A stretch of DNA of 64,000 bases from CAWAHD01 sp963781785 (GTDB lineage Bacteria; Planctomycetota; Planctomycetia; Isosphaerales; Isosphaeraceae), in contig CAWAHD010000002.1 of assembly GCA_963781785.1 (NCBI GenBank), positions 4,402,001 to 4,466,000 of the forward strand, in the 5' to 3' direction. The translations under genes were made by a program, and so were the position numbers. The number at the start of each line of letters is the position of its first letter. Position 1 is the first letter of the stretch. This document shows, one piece after another, positions 19,976-29,403 of the stretch. Below the pieces are notes generated by a model that searched no databases, had not been told where the DNA came from, and saw nothing but the letters and a program-made list of their open reading frames with translations.

Positions 19976-20716
19976 TCAGAACGCCGCCGTGATGGCGTGG
20001 CCGAGGACCGCGCGGTAGTGGCAGATACTCCCTGCCAGCACGAACAAGTGCCAAATCGAATGATAAAAACGTTTATCATCGTTGAAGTAGAAGATCGCCC
20101 CGGCCAGATAGCAGAGACCGCCTGCCAAGAGCCACGTGGTCTCGCCTGAAGCTACGTTCGCCAGGAGCTGCGCGGCCGACATCACACACATCACGCTCAT
20201 CACCATGTACGGCATCGAAGATTCGTCGTCGAGCCGGCTCATGTGGGCGATCTTCGCCCAACTCCCGAAGAGGGCAAAGCCCCAGGCCGCTGCCAGACAC
20301 GACCAACCGAACAGCCCCTCCGAAGCGAACAGGGCCATCGGTGTGTAGGTCCCCGCGATCAGGACGTAGATCCCGATGTGGTCGAGGAGATGAAAGACTC
20401 GCTTCAACTCTCCGCCCGGCCAGCTATGGTAAAGGGTCGAAGCGGCGTAGAGCATGACGAGCGATGCAGCGTAGACGCCACAGCCAACTGTGTGTCTCGT
20501 CGTCCCGGTATTCCCGGCCAGCACGACGAAGGCCGATATCCCGGCGATGGAGAGCACCAGACCTAACCCGTGCGTGATGCTGTTGGCGAGCTCCTCGTCG
20601 CGATCCTGGGCAGTTGCCGAGCGACGTTCGGAGGCCAGATTCGCCTCTCTCACCGCCGACGCCGCGCAACTTCCGTTGTCCGGAACCGCGCCTCTCAGAA
20701 TCATGACGCTACTCAT
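19976..20716 (-). CDS. Hemolysin III / PAQR-family membrane protein
   Basis: 246 residues with about seven membrane helices. Family signatures: ELANSITHGLGLVLS, ASTLYHSWPGG, FHLLDHIGIYVLIAGTYTPM, and the terminal FYFNDDKRFYHSIWHLFVL with the conserved His ligands of the putative zinc site. The N-terminal 40 residues are hydrophilic and not family-typical. ATG at 20716 has GAGGAGG about 5 nt upstream. It lies 80 bp upstream of the ABC permease on the same strand and may share its transcript. Bacterial members are linked to membrane lipid homeostasis; toxin activity is not implied. Confidence 0.9.
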   Translation of the reverse strand: MSSVMILRGAVPDNGSCAASAVREANLASERRSATAQDRDEELANSITHGLGLVLSIAGISAFVVLAGNTGTTRHTVGCGVYAASLVMLYAASTLYHSWPGGELKRVFHLLDHIGIYVLIAGTYTPMALFASEGLFGWSCLAAAWGFALFGSWAKIAHMSRLDDESSMPYMVMSVMCVMSAAQLLANVASGETTWLLAGGLCYLAGAIFYFNDDKRFYHSIWHLFVLAGSICHYRAVLGHAITAAF

Positions 20717-21040
20717 TGTTCCTCCTCGGAGATTTCTTCATGCCCCGAGTCCAGTCCATTGATAACTCGGGGTCGCCGCAAATCGTGGGCGGCTGCAGGG
20801 TGGCCCGACTCAACTTCCACTAGAAGACGGCCGGCCCCTCCCTTGTTCTCGCTATTCTAACCATTGCCAAATCCACCTAATTCTTGACATGAAAATTCGA
20901 GAACTTGTATCTGGGCTCTGACAATTTACGGAGCCGAAACGTACGCTAAGGCTCCGCCACGCAACGTGGGGCCTGGAGGGCTCTTCGTACGTCCTTGGGC
21001 ATGACCCCATTAGGCATCCGCGTCCGTGGGGCATGAGGCA
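20717..21040. other. Intergenic interval before the lectin cluster
   Basis: About 320 bp upstream of the hemolysin III start and downstream of the lectin gene terminator. It contains the AT-richer stretch ttcttgacatgaaaattcg (20882-20900) with a TTGACA hexamer on the plus strand, but no gene follows in that direction, so I do not call a promoter. No other structure seen. Confidence 0.4.
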
Positions 21041-21075
21041 AAAAGGGCCGGACCTCTAGAGGTCCGGCCCTTCGC
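21041..21075 (-). terminator. Intrinsic terminator of the lectin cluster
   Basis: A perfect 30-bp palindrome at 21043-21072 (half AAGGGCCGGACCTCT). On the minus strand it is followed by a T run (TTTTT), which is the form of a rho-independent terminator. It lies about 90 bp beyond the stop codon of the 21164 lectin gene, as expected for the end of that transcript. The A run before the stem also lets it act weakly on the plus strand. Confidence 0.85.
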
Positions 21076-21163
21076 TAAGGTGCTCTCCAGTGGACAAGAA
21101 GTTCTTGTGAGCGACTTCGAATGCCGTGGAGCGCGGCAACCTCGGTTCCGCAAGCTGCTACAG

Positions 21164-22160
21164 TCAGTAACCACCATCAATGACGGCCGGATCTGTGGTG
21201 ATGTACCACTCTTCGTTCTGGCCGCCCTTCCACTGCCACTGGATGATCCCGCACCCTTCAGTGGTCGAGGACCCCGGGTCGCCGAGCACCAGGTGGCTAT
21301 ACGCGTTGACGATCTCATAGCAGCCGTTTCCCAGGTTGTCGACCTGCCATTGCTCGTTCAGGCCGCCGTTCAACTGCCACTGGATGATCCCGGTCCCGTC
21401 ATAGGGCGAGTACCCCGGATCGCCGAGCACGTTGCCGCTGGCGACGTTGACGATCAGGTCATTGCCGTTGGCCATCGGAACGAACGTCCACTGCTGGTTC
21501 CGGCCGCCGTTCCACTGCCACTGGTCCATCTGGACCCCGTTACCGGTCGAGGAGTTGGGGTCGTCCAGGGCCTGAAACGAGGACGAATTGACGACGTAAT
21601 CCGTCACAGCGGGGCCGTTGCCCGCCTTCAGCAGCTCCCACTGTTCGTTCAGTCCACCTAGCGAATAGAACTGGACGATCGACCCCCCGTTTCCGTTCCA
21701 CCCGCCGTCGAGCACCTTCTGGCTAAACGCGTTGACGATCTCATAGTTGCCGTTCCCCACCGGGACGAGGTTCCACTCCTGGTTCAGGCCCTCCTTCCAA
21801 ATCGACTGGACCATCCCGGCCCCGTAACCTCTCGAGTAGTCCGGGTCCGTCAGCGCCTGCGCTGGTCTGGTTGGTTATCGCGTAGTGGCCGTCCGACAGA
21901 CCGACGAAGTTCCACCGCTGGTTCAGACCGCCGTTGAGCTGCCACTGGTCCAGGGGTGCCCCGTCCGTGAACGAGGAGTTGGGGTTGTCGAGCACCTTGC
22001 CGCTGGCCGCGTTGACGATGTAATACCCCGAGAGCAACTGCCGGCTGTCCAGGGCCTCGCAATTCAGCGGATAGTTGCGTCGCCGCACACGGGTCAAGGG
22101 CCCGGTGCCGCGCCTTCTTGCCCGGGAATCACGGACGAATCTCTGCAGGAACCGAAACAT
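21164..22160 (-). CDS. Secreted LEPR-XLL ricin-type lectin, one frame break
   Basis: About 331 residues. ATG at 22160 (MFRFLQRFVRDSRARRR) with AGAGGA about 7 nt upstream. Then comes the LEPR-XLL-like motif LNCEALDSRQLLSGYY, followed by about five beta-trefoil lectin units of about 45-50 residues, each with a KVLDNPNSS-like turn and a Q-x-W core: NGGLNQRWNF, EGLNQEWNLV, GGLNEQWELL, GGRNQQWTFV, GGLNEQWQVD, GGQNEEWYIT. One extra base near 21860 separates ITNQTS from QALTDPDYSRGYGAG. This is the last member of a tandem paralog array on the minus strand. Likely an extracellular carbohydrate-binding protein; ligand unknown. Confidence 0.87.
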
Positions 22161-22502
22161 GGTAATGTCCTCTTCTGTTTGTAGTGTCACATACTTGCCA
22201 CACCGCGTGGTGTATCCAGGATTTGAACGAGGCCGCGAGATCGCTCGCGGTTGTGTTGCCGACATGGCCGGCGAGACTGACGTCCCGCCGGTCCATGCCG
22301 CCTGCGTCCCCGGTGAAAGGCCGGGGTTAGCTGATGGTGATCCTCAGCCTGGGAAAGTGGCCGACAAACCTGTGCGTGCCGGCCATGCCGCCGGTGAGCC
22401 CCTGCGGGGCCGAGCCAATCATCCCCGACGGGTCGGAGTCGCCGCCGAGAGTGGCCAAATCGGTGAGCCCGTTGGCCGCATCGTCGACGATTTTCACGTT
22501 GA
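22161..22502. other. Intergenic interval with possible coding remnant
   Basis: About 340 bp between the calpain-lectin stop and the next lectin start. On the minus strand a different frame from the calpain gene encodes VINVKIVDDAANGLTDLATL and ends at 22327 with HFPRLRITIS. This looks like genuine protein and could be a C-terminal extension of the calpain-lectin gene lost to a one-base break around 22505. Without comparison I leave it uncalled as a gene. Confidence 0.45.
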
Positions 22503-24260
22503 TCACCCGGAGCCGATGGACTGCTTGATGAAGTTCTGCGAGATAAACGTTGAGTTCACCCAGAACAGGCCATAGATCTTGTTGGATTCTCCGGGACACC
22601 ACCCCGAAGAGTCGGCGCCCCACGGGTTGAACAATTCAAACGGATTGCTGCTCGCCGCGTTGTAGCCGACCACGGCGTAGCAGTGGTTGGGGAAGAGGTA
22701 GGAACTGCGCGGCGAACTGGTGACCAGCACGATGAGGTCGCCCGCCTTCCAGTCGCTGGCGAGGTTGGTGGAGTTGATGTTGTAGTTGGCCGCGGGCTTA
22801 CCGGTGATGGCTGGCAACGCCCACGACGGCCAGCCACCGTAGAGGGCACTGTAGGAGTCCTGGTATTCGTTAGCGGTGGTCACGTAGCCGAGGCCGTTGG
22901 CCACCGCGTAAGCCTTCTCGGCCAAGGCGACCCAGAGGACCTGGGTGCCCAAGGCGTTGCGAACATGGTCATAGTAATTGCCGCCGGACGGCAGTTCAGT
23001 GTCCACCTTGACGTAGACTGCGGATCCGCTGGTGTTGAAGAATCGGACCGTGTAGAGCCCGACTGTGGCCCCGTTGTCCACGGTGGTTCCGTCGTAGGTG
23101 AACATGTTCCGGATGGCCTGTGGATCCCGAGCCGCCACCTCCGCCAGGCTGGCCTCCAGCCAACAGTCCCCCACCGTGGACGGGTCGGTCCCTTGCGCCA
23201 CATCGCGGTAGAAAGGTCCCCCACTTCTAAATAGCGGTATTCCGGCGGGGGCGGGCGAGTAGGCTGTCAGCGCCACCGGGTTGGCGAACGGGCTGATGGT
23301 CCATTGCTGGTTGGTGCCGCCGGTGGGCTCGTATTGCCGGATGGCGGTCCCGTTGCTGGTGGAGGAGTTGGGGTCGGCAAGCACCTTGCCACTGGACGCA
23401 TTCTTCAGTTCCCAGTTGCCGTCCGTCTGCGCGACGAGGTTCCACTGCTGGTTGGTGCCGCCGTCGAGCTGGTACTGGATGAGCGTGGTGCCGTTGCTGA
23501 TGGAGGAGTTGGGGTCGTCGAGCACCTTGCCGCTGGACGCATTGACGATCAAGTCCTTGCCGTTGGCCAGCGGGATGAACACCCACTGCTGGTTGGACCC
23601 TAAGTCGAGCTGATATTGCTGGATCTGGGTCCCGTTGCTGGCCGAGGAGTCGGGGTCGTCGAGCACCTTGCCGCTGGACGCATTGACGACATAATCGGTC
23701 ACGGCGGGGGCGTTACCCGCCGCCAACAGCACCCACTGCTGGTTCAAGCCGCCGTTCTTCGTGTACTGAATGATCTGGGTGCCGTTCTTGAGCGAGGACC
23801 CCGGGTCGTCGAGGACTTGGCCGGTAGACTCGTTGAACACCTCGTCGTTGCCGTTCGGCAGCTTGACGAAGTTCCACTGCTGGTTGGCCCCGCCGTTGGC
23901 CGTATCCTGGATGATCGGGGTCCCGCTGCTCTTCGACGACCCCGGGTCGTCCAGCAACTTGCCGCTGAACGCGTTTTTCACCTCGATGCCGTACTTCCCC
24001 GCGACGAGGTTCCACTGCTGGTTGGCCCCGCCGTTGAGCTGCCACTGATCGATGGCGGCCCCATTGGTGGTGGAGAAGTTGGGATCGTCGAGCACCTTGC
24101 CGCTGGCCGCGTTGACGAGGTAATACCCCGAGAGCAACTGCCGGCCTTCCAGGGCCTCGCAATTCAGTCGATGGTTGCGTCGCCGCACACGGTTCAAGGG
24201 CCCGGTGCCGCGCCATTTTGTCTGTGAATCACGGACGAATCTCTGCATGAACCGAAACAT
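22503..24260 (-). CDS. Secreted ricin-type lectin fused to calpain-like cysteine protease
   Basis: 585 residues in one clean frame. The N-terminus is MFRFMQRFVRDSQTKWRG, followed by the LEPR-XLL-like LNCEALEGRQLLSGYY. Residues about 45-330 hold six lectin units with Q-x-W cores (GGANQQWNLV, GGANQQWNFV, GGLNQQWVLL, LGSNQQWVFI, GGTNQQWNLV, GGTNQQWTIS). Residues about 350-580 are a calpain-family (C2) catalytic domain: YRDVAQGTDPSTVGDCWLEA with the nucleophile Cys near residue 366, the His in FPNHCYAVVGY (about 523) and the Asn in FELFNPWGAD (about 545). The Asp-Val-x-Gln-Gly and Gly-Asp-Cys-Trp pattern matches eukaryotic calpains. ATG has AGAGGA upstream. No calcium-binding EF hands are visible. 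Expected to be secreted and sugar-targeted (inference). Confidence 0.9.
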   Translation of the reverse strand: MFRFMQRFVRDSQTKWRGTGPLNRVRRRNHRLNCEALEGRQLLSGYYLVNAASGKVLDDPNFSTTNGAAIDQWQLNGGANQQWNLVAGKYGIEVKNAFSGKLLDDPGSSKSSGTPIIQDTANGGANQQWNFVKLPNGNDEVFNESTGQVLDDPGSSLKNGTQIIQYTKNGGLNQQWVLLAAGNAPAVTDYVVNASSGKVLDDPDSSASNGTQIQQYQLDLGSNQQWVFIPLANGKDLIVNASSGKVLDDPNSSISNGTTLIQYQLDGGTNQQWNLVAQTDGNWELKNASSGKVLADPNSSTSNGTAIRQYEPTGGTNQQWTISPFANPVALTAYSPAPAGIPLFRSGGPFYRDVAQGTDPSTVGDCWLEASLAEVAARDPQAIRNMFTYDGTTVDNGATVGLYTVRFFNTSGSAVYVKVDTELPSGGNYYDHVRNALGTQVLWVALAEKAYAVANGLGYVTTANEYQDSYSALYGGWPSWALPAITGKPAANYNINSTNLASDWKAGDLIVLVTSSPRSSYLFPNHCYAVVGYNAASSNPFELFNPWGADSSGWCPGESNKIYGLFWVNSTFISQNFIKQSIGSG

Positions 24261-24296
24261 GGTGATGTCCTCTTCTGTTGGAGTGTCACTTGTCAG

Positions 24297-24366
24297 TGTC
24301 CGCGTCTACGCCTTAACTCCGAAAAAGTCCGCGGCGCGGCTCATGACTCGACAAAATCGTGGCAGG
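24297..24366 (-). promoter_or_regulatory. Conserved upstream block, copy 1
   Basis: About 68 bp ahead of the calpain-lectin gene, nearly identical to 25088-25156 ahead of the third lectin copy. The shared core on the plus strand includes gccttaactccgaaaaa, gtccgcggcgcggctcatg and a cgaca-aatcg-ggca end. Its position 37-105 bp upstream of the start and its conservation between paralogs make a promoter or regulator site plausible. Simple retention from gene duplication is the alternative. Confidence 0.55.
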
Positions 24367-24389
24367 GCGTGGCGATCACCATCAGGTCG

Positions 24390-24937
24390 TCAGGCCATGA
24401 CCAGGAACCACTGCTGGTTCAGGCCGCCGTTTCACTGCCACTGGTCCATCAGGGTGCCGTTACCGGTCGAGAAGTTGGGGTCGTCGAGCACCAGGCCGCT
24501 ATAGGCGTTGACGATCGCATCGTTGCCGTTCCCGAAGGCGTCGAGCTGCCATTGCTGGTTCTGGCGGCCGTTCAACTGCCACTGGTCGACGTCGGTCCCG
24601 TCGCCTTTCGAGAAGTTGGGGTCGTTCAGGACCAGGCCGCTCGACGCGCTCACGATCAGGTCATTGCCGTTGGATAGCGGGATGAACAACCATTGGTGGC
24701 TGGCCCCCCCGCTGTAATAGGTCTGGATGGCCGGGGTGCCGTTGTTGGTGAAAGAGGCGGGGTCGTCGAGCGCCTTGCCGCTGAACGCGCTCATGACGTA
24801 ATACCCCAAGAGCAACTGCCGGCTCTCCAGGGCCTCGCGATTCAGTGATGGTTGCGCCGCCGCACACGCGTCGTCGGACCGGTGCCGCGCCATCTTGCCT
24901 GTGAATCTTGGCCGAATCTCTGCATGAACCCAAACAT
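24390..24937 (-). pseudogene. Third LEPR-XLL ricin-type lectin copy, frame break plus in-frame stop
   Basis: ATG at 24937 (MFGFMQRFGQDSQARWRG) preceded by GGAGG. The frame ends after RVRRRNHH, and the next frame continues LNREALESRQLLLGYY, so one base is missing near 24846. Three to four lectin units follow (GGASHQWLFI, GRQNQQWQLD). A TGA at 24432-24434 then replaces the Trp codon of the repeated WQ-W-NGGLNQQW pattern, after which the same frame continues NGGLNQQWFLVMA to a natural stop at 24390. Shorter than its paralogs (about 180 residues). Two lesions suggest a decaying copy, although sequencing error could explain each. Confidence 0.75.
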
Positions 24938-25279
24938 GGTGATGTCCTCCTTTTTTTCCGATCGGCCTGTCCGATCGCGTCGTCATTTGGCAATGACCAG
25001 GAACAGCCGGATTCGACGCGTGGCGACGACGTCGGGCGATGACCTGACGAGTTTGCTAAGTCGAACCCAGGCGGTTCACTTGGGAACGTCCGCCTTTATG
25101 CCTTAACTCCGAAAAAAGTCCGCGGCGCGGCTCATGCCCCGACAGAATCGCGGCAAGCTGTAGCAACCTCGCACGGATGCTTGGATTCCGCCGTCTCGTG
25201 GGGGGCGGCCGGACGGAACCACATTCCACCTCAAACATGGGTGCACTTTCTCGGTCTGGTCTGTGGGGGAGGCGATCCT
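24938..25279. other. Divergent promoter region between lectin array and ECF sigma gene
   Basis: About 340 bp separating the head of the minus-strand lectin array from the plus-strand ECF/kinase pair. It holds the second conserved upstream block (25088-25156) and a C/T-rich stretch next to the lectin start. Both transcription units must start here, so shared control is possible. Confidence 0.5.
25088..25156 (-). promoter_or_regulatory. Conserved upstream block, copy 2
   Basis: A near-copy of the block at 24297-24366 with one extra A in the A run and a few substitutions. It is 150-220 bp upstream of the third lectin copy and about 125-190 bp upstream of the ECF sigma start on the other strand. 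Confidence 0.55.
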
Positions 25280-25902
25280 ATGGAATTCAAGGGCGAGGGT
25301 TCGGTCACGCGCTGGATCGGCGACCTCAAATCCGGCGGCGGATTCCGCGGCACAGCACCTCTGGGAGCGCTACTTCGAGCGGCTCGTGCCGCATGGCGCG
25401 GAAGAAGCTCCAAAACACCCGCCGTCCTCGGACGGTCCAGGACGAGGAGGACGCGGCGCTCGGCGCCTTCGACAGCTTTTGTCGGGGCGTCGACCGCGGC
25501 CGATTCCCCCTGCTGGCCGACCGGGACGACCTCTGGCGTCTGCTGGTCGTGCTCACGGTGCGCAAGGCCCTCGATCAAATCACACGCCAAGGTGCGGCCA
25601 AGCGCGGCGGCGATAAGCCAATCGGCGAACTCACCCGGCTAGACCGTGGCGACAATCTGGGCCGGAATGCCCTGACCCGATTTCTGGGCAGCGAGCCGAC
25701 TCCCGAATTCGCCGCAATCATCGCCGACGAGCACCGGCAGTTGCGCGCGGCCTTGGGAGACGCGTCGCTCTGCCAGGTCCTCGACCTGCGGCTAGAGGGC
25801 TACACGCGGGAGGAGATTGCCGGAAGGATGAGCTGCGCAGTGTCGACGGTGAAGCGAAAGCTGGAGATGATCCGCAAGACCTGGTTGGAGAATGAGTCAT
25901 GA
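25280..25902 (+). CDS. ECF-type sigma factor coupled to a Ser/Thr kinase, two frame breaks
   Basis: A sigma factor of about 207 residues spread over three frames. ATG 25280 (MEFKGEGSVTRWIGDLKSG) has GGGGGAGG 7 nt upstream. The second frame gives ADSAAQHLWERYFERLV and the third MARKKLQNTRR, DEEDAALGAFDSFCRG, DLWRLLVVLTVRKALDQITR and the region 4 helix-turn-helix EGYTREEIAGRMSCAVSTVK. One extra base near 25338 and another near 25389 account for the breaks. The stop TGA (25900-25902) overlaps the kinase ATG (25899-25901), so translation is coupled. ECF factors linked to kinases are a recognised planctomycete arrangement. Confidence 0.83.
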
Positions 25903-28900
25903 TCACCGAGGTCCCGTCGGCCGCTCACGACCGGCGTCCACTTTCGCCCGCCCGGCGGGTCGACGCCGCCTGCGATCGCTTCGAGGCCGCCTGGCGAGGG
26001 GGACAAGATCCCGCGCATCGAGGACTACCTGGAAGCGGCCGCTCATGCGGAGCGGCCGGCGCTGTTGCGCGAGCTGATCACGCTGGAGGTCGAGCTGCGC
26101 CGGGGGCGGGGCGAGCACCCTGCACCGGGCGAGTATCGCGACCGATTCCCTGGGCAGTCCGCCCGGGTGGACGCCGCCTTCGCGGAGACGGCCCTGGGTT
26201 CGGGAATGAGCCCGCCGCGGCGGGGTCGGACTGGGAAGGACACCAGCCACAGCCTCCTCTTCGGTCTGCTGGCGCTGCAGAACAACTTCATCGATCGCGA
26301 CGCACTCCTGGCCGCCCTCAACTCCTGGGTCGCCGACCGGTCGCGCTCCCTGGGGCAGATCCTCCTGGAGCGCGGCGCGCTATCGCCGAGCCGGAACATG
26401 CTTCTGGAGGCGCTGGTCCAGGAGCACATCCGGCTTCACGACGACGACCCGCGGAAAAGCCTGGCTAGCCTCAGCTTGATCGGCTCGATCCGCGACGACC
26501 TGTCCCGGGTCGCCGACCCCGGCGTTCAGGATACTCTCACTCACGTCCCCGCCGCGCGGAAGGACACCGATCCCGATCGGACCGCGAGCCTCAAGAGCGT
26601 GGGGGGTTCGACGTCCGCCGGCACTCGTTTTCGGATCCTCCGCCCTCATGCCGAGGGCGGCTTGGGTCAGGTCCATATCGCGCTGGACACCGAGCTGAAC
26701 CGTGACGTGGCGCTCAAGGAGATCCAGGCCCGCTTTGCCGACGACCCGCGGTACCGCGCGCGATTCGAATTCGAAGCCGAGATCACCGGCGGTCTGGAAC
26801 ATCCCGGGATCGTGCCGGTCTATGGCCTGGGCCACACATCCGACGGACGCCCGTTCTACGCCATGCGATTCATCAAGGGGAACAGCCTCAAGGAGGCGAT
26901 CCGGCAGTTCCACCAAGCCGAGAAGCAATCCCAGCGCAACTCCGGCCAGAGTACCCTGGAACTCCGCGAGCTGCTGGGCCGGTTCATCGACGCCTGCGAC
27001 GCCGTCGCCTATGCCCATAGCCGCAGGGTGCTGCACCGGGACATCAAGCCGGGCAACATCCTGCTGGGCAAGTACGGCGAAACCCTGGTGGTGGACTGGG
27101 GCCTGGCCAAGGCCCTGGACCAGCCCGAAGTGGACAGCCCGATCGAGCGGTCGGAGCTGCCTTTGAAGCCGGCGTCCGGCAGCGCGCTGGAGCCGACGCA
27201 GGCTGGGTCAGCCGTGGGTTCGCCCGCTTACATGAGCCCCGAGCAGGCAGCGGGGCAGCTTGACCTACTGGGCCCGTGGAGCGATGTCTACGGCTTCGGC
27301 GCGACGCTCTATCATCTTCTCACTGGACAGGCACCCTGCGAGGCCGAGCCAGTGGCCGAGGTCTATCGGGAGATCCTGGCCGGCGGAGATCCCTCGCCCC
27401 CGGTTGCTCAACCCGCGGGTCGCGCCGGGTTTGGAGGCGATCTGCCTGAAGGCGCTGGCACTTCGACCCGGGAGTCGGTACGAATCGGCCGAGGCGCTCA
27501 AAGCCGATCTGGAGCGCTGGCTGGCCGACGAGCCGGTATCGGCCTGGCGCGAGCCGTTTGCGATCCGAGCGCGGCGGTGGGCACGGCGGAACCGGATGGC
27601 GGTCACCGGCGCGGCCGCGGCGCTGGTGGTGGGTGTCATGGGTCTCTCGGCCGTGGCGATGGTGCAGTCCCGATCGAAGTCCGCCCTCCAGGCGAAGAAC
27701 CTCCAGCTCACCGAGGCCAACGCCGCGGCCACCAGGGAGAAAAACAAGGCCGAGACGGCTCTGGCCGAGACGACCAAGGCGAGGAGGGAGACAGAGGCGG
27801 CTCTGGCGCAGAAAGGGGCGGCGTGGCGCAGTCGGAGGCGTCGCGCCAGCGAGCCGAGGCCGTGCTGGCCTTCTTCAAGGACGGCGTCCTCGCGGCCGCC
27901 CGGCCCGAGAGGCAGGAGGGGGGCCTGGGCAAGGACGTGACGGTGCGCCAGGCGGTCGATGCCGCCCTTCCGAAGATCGCCGAGGCGTTAAGGGACCAGC
28001 CAGCCGTCGAGGCAGACGTCCGCGACACGCTGGGGACGACATACTGGTATCTGGGTGAGGTCTCGCTGGCGATCCGGCAGTGCGAGCTGGCCCTTGAGCT
28101 GCGCCGGACCAACCTGGGGCCCGAACACCCCGACACGCTCCAAAGCCGCAGCAACCTCGCCTGCGATTACGTTTCCGCCGGGCGGGTATCCGAGGCGATT
28201 GCGCTGGAAGAGGTGACGCTCAAGCTGCGCGAGTCGAAGCTGGGGCCCGACCATCCCGCCACGCTTGAGAGCCGCAACAACCTCGCCGGGGCGTACCTCG
28301 CCGCCGGCCGCACCGACCAGGCCATCGCGATGTTCGAGGCGACCCTCAAACTGATGGAGGCCAAGCTGGGGCCCGACCATCCCAACACGCTGACCACCCG
28401 CAACAACCTCGCCATGGCCTACCACGCCGCCGGCCGCACCGACCGTGCCATCGCGATGCTCGAAGAGACCCTCAAGCTCCAGGAGTCGAAGCTGGGGCCC
28501 GGCCACCCCGGCACGCTGAACACCCGCAACAACCTCGCCGGGGCGTACCACGTCGCCGGCCGCACCGACCAGGCCATCGCGATGTTCGAGGCGACCCTGA
28601 AGCAGCAGGAGTCGAAGTTGGGGCCCGACCACCCAGGCACGCTGACCACCCGCAACAACCTCGCCCAGGCCTATAGCCACTCAGGACGCTACCGGGAGGC
28701 GGTCGTACTGCATGCGGAGAATCTCAAACTGCGGGAGGTAAAATTCGGCGACGACGACCCAGCCACGCTCCAGAGCCGAAGCTGCCTCGCCGGTGCCACT
28801 GGTAAACTCGGATTCCCCGGCCGATCAGTCACCCTCCTGGAGCCAACCCTGAAAGCACAACAATCGAAACTGGGTCCCGACCACCCCGACACCACGTACA

Positions 28901-29403
28901 GCCGGGATCGTCTGACGATTGCCTACGAGTCGCTCGGCCGCTGGGCCGACGCCGAACCTCTGCGGCGTGACGCGCTGGCCCGACACCGCAAGGCCGAGAA
29001 GCCCGACAGCCCACCCTTGGCCGACCACCTGGCCCGACTCGGCACTAACCTCCTGGAACAGTCGAAGTGGACTGAGGCCGAGCCGGTTCTCCGCGAGTGC
29101 CTGGCGATCCGCGCGAAGGTGATCCCCGACGACTGGTCGCACTACGACGCCATGAGCCTGCTGGGCGGGGCACTCCTGGGCCAGGGCCGCTTCGCCGAGG
29201 CCGAGCCGCTCTTCGTCGCCGGCTACGAAGGGATGAAGGCCCGCGAGGCGCGGATCGAGATGCCGGACCGATTCCACTTGAGCGATGCCGCCGAGCGGGT
29301 GGTGCAACTTTACGAAGCCTGGGCCAAGCCCGACCAGGCCGCGACGTGGAAGACCAAGCTGGGCATGCCCGACCTGCCCGCCGACGTGTTCGCGCGACCG
29401 TGA
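25899..29403 (+). CDS. Ser/Thr protein kinase with membrane segment and TPR tail, three frame breaks
   Basis: About 1,165 residues. The N-terminal part (MITEVPSAAHDRRPLSPARR, then RIEDYLEAAAHAERPALLRE) is typical of planctomycete kinases. The kinase domain runs from about 26630: glycine loop GGLGQVHIAL, VALKEIQ, catalytic HRDIKPGNILL, VVDWGLAKAL (DWG in place of DFG) and SPAYMSPEQAAG. A membrane helix (MAVTGAAAALVVGVMGLSAV) lies near 27600. From about 28020 there are tetratricopeptide repeats of 42 residues of the kinesin-light-chain kind (LGPDHPGTLTTRNNLAQAY). Frame breaks lie near 26010, 27384 and 27820; bases 27384-27820 are read in another frame, and correct joins give family-like sequence at each. 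It probably transduces an envelope signal to the coupled sigma factor (inference). Confidence 0.85.
28273..28776 (+). repeat. 126-bp intragenic repeats encoding TPR units
   Basis: The sequence cgcaacaacctcgcc recurs at 28273, 28399, 28525 and 28651, exactly 126 bp apart, and the intervening DNA is highly similar. Each copy encodes one 42-residue TPR. More divergent units flank the array. The near-identity at DNA level indicates recent duplication or conversion. Confidence 0.9.

Noticed and set aside
20882..20912. Sigma-70-like promoter with TTGACA
   Set aside because: No well-spaced -10 box and no plus-strand gene downstream.
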